From: Chara braunii
Taxonomy: Eukaryota; Streptophyta; Charophyceae; Charales; Characeae
DNA: 34,054 bases
Direction of reading: 5' to 3'
Assembly (NCBI GenBank): GCA_003427395.1
Contig: BFEA01000073.1
Location: 3,826,677-3,860,730 of the forward strand
The notes under the pieces were generated by a model. It searched no databases. It worked only from the letters and a program-made list of their open reading frames with translations, and was not told the origin of the DNA. The translations under genes were made by a program, and so were the position numbers. This document shows, one piece after another, positions 28,986 through 34,054 of this stretch (positions within the stretch are counted from its first letter, which is position 1; each line of letters opens with the position of its first letter).

Positions 28986-29311
28986 GTAGACAACTTTAGG
29001 GCTGTCGTGGTAGCCGAAATCAAGGGGTTTGACTTTGACGACTACCACGGACTACAACGTTCAACCATGAAAGTTCAAAAGAGAAACCTATTCCAACTCG
29101 CACTGGTCTAGTGGCCTCCTAAAATGGAAGGGGTAGGCAGGCCCAGACGACGCGCGCGCGGAGGAGGCCCAAAGTCCTACCCGTAGGCTATCCAATGTCC
29201 GGGGTAGTGAGACCCGTACACGGGCTCCCATAGGTCGACTGGGACTGGTCCTTCGCCCATGTGTTGCTTCTTGTTACCACAAACTCGAGTCTATTGACCG
29301 TAGGCAGGCCC

Positions 29312-29610
29312 AAACTTTTAGTACGAGGAATCGGCGAGTGTTGCGCGCAAGGACTTAGGATAAGATCGTGCGGACGCAGTACCCACACATACCAACTCAC
29401 CATGCAGCTCTACGTGAGTATCTGCGATGACGGCGCATTACGTGGTGTCCATACCCAAGTGGCCTATTCTGAGCCATGGGGTTATTTCCGACGCTCAGGC
29501 GTTGGNTGAAACGCGCGCTAGGGGGAGGTAATCCTCTAGCGGGCGCAAACCCGGCCTGAGGGCCTTTCCGTCTTCTGCACCCTGAGGTGTCCCAAGGGGT
29601 GCAGAGCAAG
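29312..29610. repeat. Structured LTR block, copy B, right LTR
   Basis: Counterpart of 8230-8534, with the same three hairpins. Its first landmark (CCCATAACT) is altered by a local length difference from the left copy. Confidence 0.55.
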
Positions 29611-29942
29611 ACGGCCCCTAGGGCAGGAAGGAATTTGGAGCGGTGGTGAGTTGTCTGGCGCATCACCACCGACACGCTAGTCCTTGCGCCCGAAACTTTT
29701 ATCGTTCCATAAACTAAAGTTAGACAAACATACAGAAAAGATCGGCATGTGGTCACACAACCGAGTGAGGGCTGTGCGAGCGAGAGCCCAACCACAATAT
29801 ATTAATAAGGGGAAATATCCTTAGTCAAGCAAAGAGTTATGTGATAGTACACTCTCACAATAGCTACGTGGCTTGCCCACCTGAACTCGAAACAACCAAA
29901 ACATCATACTTGATTAACATGCTCCACACATACCTGTGACCA

Positions 29943-30413
29943 CACACAAGGATCAAACAACAGCACATACACTAAAGGGGTCAATTTTTCAGCCTTCTGC
30001 AGCTCACATCCTGCCTTGTACATAAGCCCAGCCTTTTTCCCACCATTCCACAACAAAGATACTCAACCTTTAAGAAATGACCATTTATAAAGAATCTGGG
30101 TGAAAAACCCAACAAAACAAAGAACCAGCCAGGGCCAAGGCCTTAGGTTGAGAAACAAAAAAGGATGAAAGGTTGAGCCGTATACCGACGAATCGGCAAC
30201 CGATCTCTTATCAGTGATAACAGAAGAATAGTCAGGCTAACCAAGTCAGACCTTCAATCAATACGCACGGCCTGCACGACAACACAGGTCAAAGAGATTC
30301 CACTACAGCGTTTAGCCTAAGTAGGGAGTAATCCTCGTAAGTCACATCCTAACTCCTCTACTAAGCTCCTACTCAGCTTCTGAGAGGTTCAGTAACACCT
30401 CCCCTACTCCGGG
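29943..30413. repeat. LTR segment present only in the right copy
   Basis: The left LTR runs straight from TGTGACC to TTGAGTTGCTAAG at about 8867-8872. The extra segment contains CTCTTATCAGTGATAACAGAAGA (about 30206), whose core also occurs in the older LTR (about 5268), in a similar setting. It is therefore probably an ancestral part lost from the left copy rather than a new insertion. Confidence 0.55.
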
Positions 30414-30439
30414 TTGAGTTGCTAAGATTGGTCTAACTG

Positions 30440-30600
30440 AAAATATTCCAACTCTCCAAATTTCCCAAAATTTCTGAAGCGCTTCCCGCAGGAAAAATAT
30501 TTTTTCAGAATTTCTAGGAACTTGAATATGATTAACTCTTTTCAGTTTTACAGAAATTTCGGCAACGCTTCCCATAGGAAAAGTAGGCTGCCAAGATTTA
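30440..30600. repeat. Two AATTTC...CTTCCC motif units, right LTR
   Basis: AAAATTTCTGAAGCGCTTCC (about 30466) and GAAATTTCGGCAACGCTTCC (about 30552), counterparts of 8905-9060. Confidence 0.65.
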
Positions 30601-30974
30601 TACAAAGCTGAAAGTCAAAGTGCAAAGCAAAACTATACTTGGGGCTAACTCATGATCTCTGTTTGACAACTTAGGCTCAATATTGGTCCACATGCCCTCT
30701 GAATGAGGCCATGAGCCAACGCTGATCCCAACCCCCAGCAGAGGCCGTCCTATCTCATCCCAAGCTTCTCTCCCATCATTCATCTTATCTACCTATGGCT
30801 CCAGCACTCGGCAAGCATCTACAACGACTACTCTATCAAAAGATGTCCCAAGTGAGAGCCCACGAGAATGCAAGCGCAAACATCTCTCACAATCCCACAT
30901 GGTTCTTTTCCAGGCCTCATAGTTCGTTCAAAAACCCTCATTATTTCCTTTTTTCCCTTCCTTACATAAGACAT

Positions 30975-32155
30975 AGGGTCAGCCAACCCAACTGATGGAT
31001 GTGACTGACCTGCCAGTTTATATGACTAGGCCACACCAACTTATGGTGCCCTAGCCTGGTAACACAAATATACGTACGCATAAAGACCAAACCACACCAA
31101 CTTATGGTGTGACCAGTTTCTGCAAAACAACCGACACAAGGCCTATGATCGGGCCGCACTAACTTATGGTGAGGCTGGTCAGCCTGAACATTCGGCATAC
31201 ACATAGAACTGAACCTCCTAACTTATGGGGGTCAGCCTCTGCCTAACTAACGACAAAAGACATATGACTGGACACAACAACATATGTTGTACCCGGCCAG
31301 CCCAAACAGTTACATACGGCGTAGAGCCAGACTACCCAACTTATGAATAGTCCAAACTAGCCTAGACAAAGCCACTTGCGAGAACGACCGAACAACCCGC
31401 AACTTATGCGTTCGCCCTGCCCTTCGCAATACAACCATGTTCAACTTTATGGATATAAGGCCTAAAACTTACCACAACAACTTATGTTGTGATAAGCCTC
31501 TGTCTGAACAAATGACATAAGGCATATAACCAGGGCGCACCAACTCATGGTGAGTCCTGATCAACCTAAACACTCGGCATACACAAAAGACAGAACCACC
31601 TCAACTTATGAGGGACTCAGCTTTTGCCTGAACAACGACAAAAGGCATACGACCAGACACAACAACGTATGTTGTGCCTGGCTAGCCCATACAGTGACAT
31701 ATAGCATATGACTAGGCTACCCAACTTATGGATAGTCTAGCCCTGCCTAATGACTTAACCAGACCAACTTATGGTGTGAATAGTCTCGCCTGAAACAGTA
31801 AAGCATAAGACTGAGTCATACCAACTTATGGTGTGATCAACTTATGCCTAAACAAGTGACGTAAGGCGTATGACCTGGTCCCACCAACTTATGGTGAGAC
31901 TGGTCAACCTAAACTTTCGGCATACACAAAGAACTGGACCACCTCAACTTATGAGGAACCCAACCTTTGCCTTAATAAACGCCGAAAGGCATATGACCAG
32001 ACACAACAACTTATGTTGTGCCTGGTCAGCCCATACAGTCACATACAGCATAGAACTAGGCTACCCAATTTATGGGTAACCTAGCCTGCCAAATAACAAA
32101 TAAAACCAGTGCGAAAGACTGAACAACCCGCAATTCATGCGTTCGCCCAGTCTCC
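30975..32155. repeat. Hairpin array with AACTTAT loops, right LTR
   Basis: About 21 units, the counterpart of 9430-11045; four units are missing through the 433-bp deletion, whose junction is near 31750 (GCCTAA joined to TGACTTAACC). Intact examples include 31995-32027 (GACCAGACACAAC with GTTGTGCCTGGTC) and the CTAGGCTACCC unit near 32056. Confidence 0.8.
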
Positions 32156-32927
32156 GCCACATAATCACAACTATTGTGTTGTCTGAGTTCACTCCAATAA
32201 TCTGATTTACATCAATACATAGTTGTTAATTTACTCTGCAAAAGAATGTCCTGAATTCAAACAAGTGAAGAAAAACTATTATCTTTTCCAGTCATACTTC
32301 CAGTCAGGCTAATAGCAATACGATAATATAGTTTATTGATAGGATCACACACATAAATCGAGGGTTATACCTGAGTGTTCCCTGCCTCCAGAACCCTGCC
32401 TGGGCTCCGGCAGAGCTCCCGCAATCGGTGGGGCAACCTCCCACAGAGGCCTTGGCGCGGACCTACGGGTTGCAATCCCGCCTGCCGCCTTCCTCTCGTA
32501 ACCTCGGACCAGACTGAGAATAAGAAGGGTAGAGGTAGATAGATTAGACTCTCAAGATACAAGAGTGGGACAACTCAATTCACAATGAGAGGGTCTTGAA
32601 GTCCGGAATCTCCTGAGGGCCCCGCAATGGCAGCCAATGAAACGCAGTGCGAACGCAACAGTCAGATCATCGCCGATGTGCAGAGTAACAACCCCCTAAA
32701 GAATCTCAAAACTGCAGCAGTAACCTTCCGCAGTCTCCCTCGGCCAGCCCTGTCACTTGTATGTAGCACGGAACAACTTCCAGCCCAGTGACGGTGCCCA
32801 GCAAGTGAGTGAGTACTTTGTACGGCAGTAACTCTTAGCTGCGAACCGTGCCCTGCGCTCTGCAGTATGCTGCGAGGAGCACCGCCGAGTACAACAGTGG
32901 TGCACAGCAGTGGACCCCCTGGCTTGC

Positions 32928-33140
32928 GGCAACAGTCCTGTTGAAAAGAGGCACAACTGGGGTATACTGTTGCAGCAGCCCCACAATAGCTCAAAACTGG
33001 CTCAACCAGCACACAGTCGATAGTCGTCTGACGATCCTCCAGACTGCAGCAATAGCCTTCTGCTGTAAAGGGGAATTGCCTGGTATACTGCTGCAGCAGT
33101 CCCACAACTGCTCAAATGAGTCTCAAACGTACCCAGTCCA
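32928..33140. repeat. 121-bp tandem repeat, right LTR
   Basis: Counterpart of 11822-12030: GGCACAACTGGGGTATACTG (about 32950) and GGAATTGCCTGGTATACTGC (about 33071). Confidence 0.65.
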
Positions 33141-34054
33141 CCACGACAACCCTTAGGTGATAGAGAACAGTCACCACAACAGCAGCCTACGATGCACATA
33201 GCAGCGACCATCACAATCCCTACATCCGCTGCCCGTGGTAATAGCAGTTCTGGTTTCTTCCAAGCTGACAACCTCAGCCATAGCCACAACAAACCACCCC
33301 CTGATTCTACAACCAGCGGCTGGGATGCTACACAGTGGTGACACAAAGCTACATGAGCAGGGGTTTAACTACAGCATCAGAATTGTTCAATAGAATACAC
33401 GACGTAACTCAGTCCATGCATCTCGAGTGCACAACCAAACCTTTAGCCAACACATATCGTAGGCAACCATCATTCCCCTCTACACAGCCAAATACACAGC
33501 TCGCCAACCACATATCGAAGGCACAACAAGGAAAGCAACAATCAAAACATCAATAGACTGCTTTTTACTAATCAGCTAGAACCTGTGCCCAACACAGTCT
33601 GTACTCTCGCGACGTCAACAATCGTAGGACACAGTAGCTGCAGTAGTAGGACATTGTAAAGAGTCCTGCTTACTCGGTCAGACCTACAGTGTTATGCACG
33701 AACTGACCCGTACTAGATGTGAATTCAAATTTGGCTACAGTCAAAAGGCTCTTTGCACTGGACAGTACAGGGAGAACCCCACAACTGCGGAATGTTCCGA
33801 TTGTCCTGTCGTCCCCCTTTTTTCGTCTATTTTAGCCTGATACTGCGCAGCTTCACTAGTCAAAGCAGCCGCCTGATCCGTATGTAATTTGCAGTTGGGC
33901 TCATGCCTCTTCGGTCGGCGAATTAACAGATGCCACGACCTGTCTCTCGTGTACTCAAGTCAACCCGAGGACGGCGCACTGATGTAACAGTTCAACTTCC
34001 AGTCCTGCGGCAGCCTTCCCACTACTACACGGCCAGGTGCAGCGCTTCTGACCT

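Larger units (their letters stand above)
7076..34054 (-). mobile_element. Giant Ty3/gypsy-type LTR retrotransposon (right end beyond window)
   Basis: Two direct copies of a long sequence, starting at 7076 and 28171, flank a minus-strand gag-protease-RT-RNase H-integrase order. RNase H before integrase and a GPY module at the integrase end place it in the Ty3/gypsy group. A tRNA-Asp primer-binding site lies 2 nt inside the right LTR. At least 27.0 kb lies in the window. LTR ends are TG...CA (sense 3' end GCTCGACA). An extra Gag-like frame lies between integrase and the 3' LTR. By hand count the first 600 bp of the two LTRs differ by about 13 substitutions (about 2%), so the insertion is not very recent. 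Frameshifts and stops in gag, pol and the 3' ORF show that this copy is probably not autonomous. The host duplication cannot be tested because the right end is outside the window. Confidence 0.9.
28171..34054 (-). repeat. Right (5') long terminal repeat, truncated by window edge
   Basis: Direct copy of 7076-12947; it holds the promoter and transcription start of the element by analogy with other LTRs. It carries the same modules as the left copy. Differences: about 470 bp extra at 29943-30413; absence of the 433 bp corresponding to 10211-10643; and near 29305 about 18-20 bp fewer than the left copy. A few Ns lie near 28435-28448 and at 29505. The distal end is not in the window. Confidence 0.9.

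Noticed and set aside
7076-34054. Chromodomain at the integrase C terminus
   Set aside because: The protein ends soon after the GPY module and no chromodomain-like aromatic pattern is visible; if one existed it lies beyond the stop at 21433 and I cannot see it.

Overview
The window looks like nuclear, repeat-dominated DNA from a plant-lineage (streptophyte) genome. The evidence is a giant Ty3/gypsy-type LTR retrotransposon whose primer-binding site matches plant tRNA-Asp, a Mutator-like miniature element with a 9-bp target duplication, a plant-type U6 snRNA-like sequence, LINE-like debris and possible tRNA-derived SINE remnants. The retroelement proteins remind me of those abundant in the charophyte alga Chara, but that is memory and was not checked. 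I see no ordinary host protein-coding gene. Scattered single N bases in 1-6 kb, 15.1-15.5 kb, 18.9-20.9 kb and 23.9-25.0 kb make reading frames there less secure.

Layout. 1-1500: GC-rich sequence without a recognised gene. 1505-1575 (minus): U6 snRNA-like sequence. 2015-3824 (plus): broken LINE-like ORF1 with a zinc knuckle, cut off by an older LTR. 3825-7075: the older, diverged LTR, which holds a 451-bp Mutator-like MITE at 5495-5945. 7076 to the window end: one very large LTR retrotransposon on the minus strand. Its 3' LTR starts at 7076, its 5' LTR starts at 28171 and runs off the window, and the two copies match over at least 5.87 kb each.

In its sense direction (right to left) the element reads: 5' LTR, tRNA-Asp primer-binding site (28168-28151), about 355-nt leader, Gag (27795 leftwards), zinc knuckle and protease, a canonical -1 frameshift heptamer at 24811-24805, reverse transcriptase, RNase H, integrase (ending 21433), then an additional Gag-like reading frame with its own zinc knuckle (21244-18842), an unexplained 13-18.8 kb stretch with tRNA-like repeats, and the 3' LTR. 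Frameshifts and stop codons show that this copy is damaged, although the integrase catalytic triad and the RT YIDD motif are intact.

The most unusual structure is inside the LTRs: an array of about 25 short hairpins (9430-11045, repeated at 30975-32155). They share a 7-nt loop (AACTTAT) while their stems differ from unit to unit by paired, compensatory changes. A simpler version occurs in the older LTR. A second structured block is duplicated within each LTR. Together with the extra 3' Gag-like ORF and the frameshift site, this suggests a retroelement lineage with elaborate RNA structure and a second nucleic-acid-binding protein. Any functional link between these is inference.
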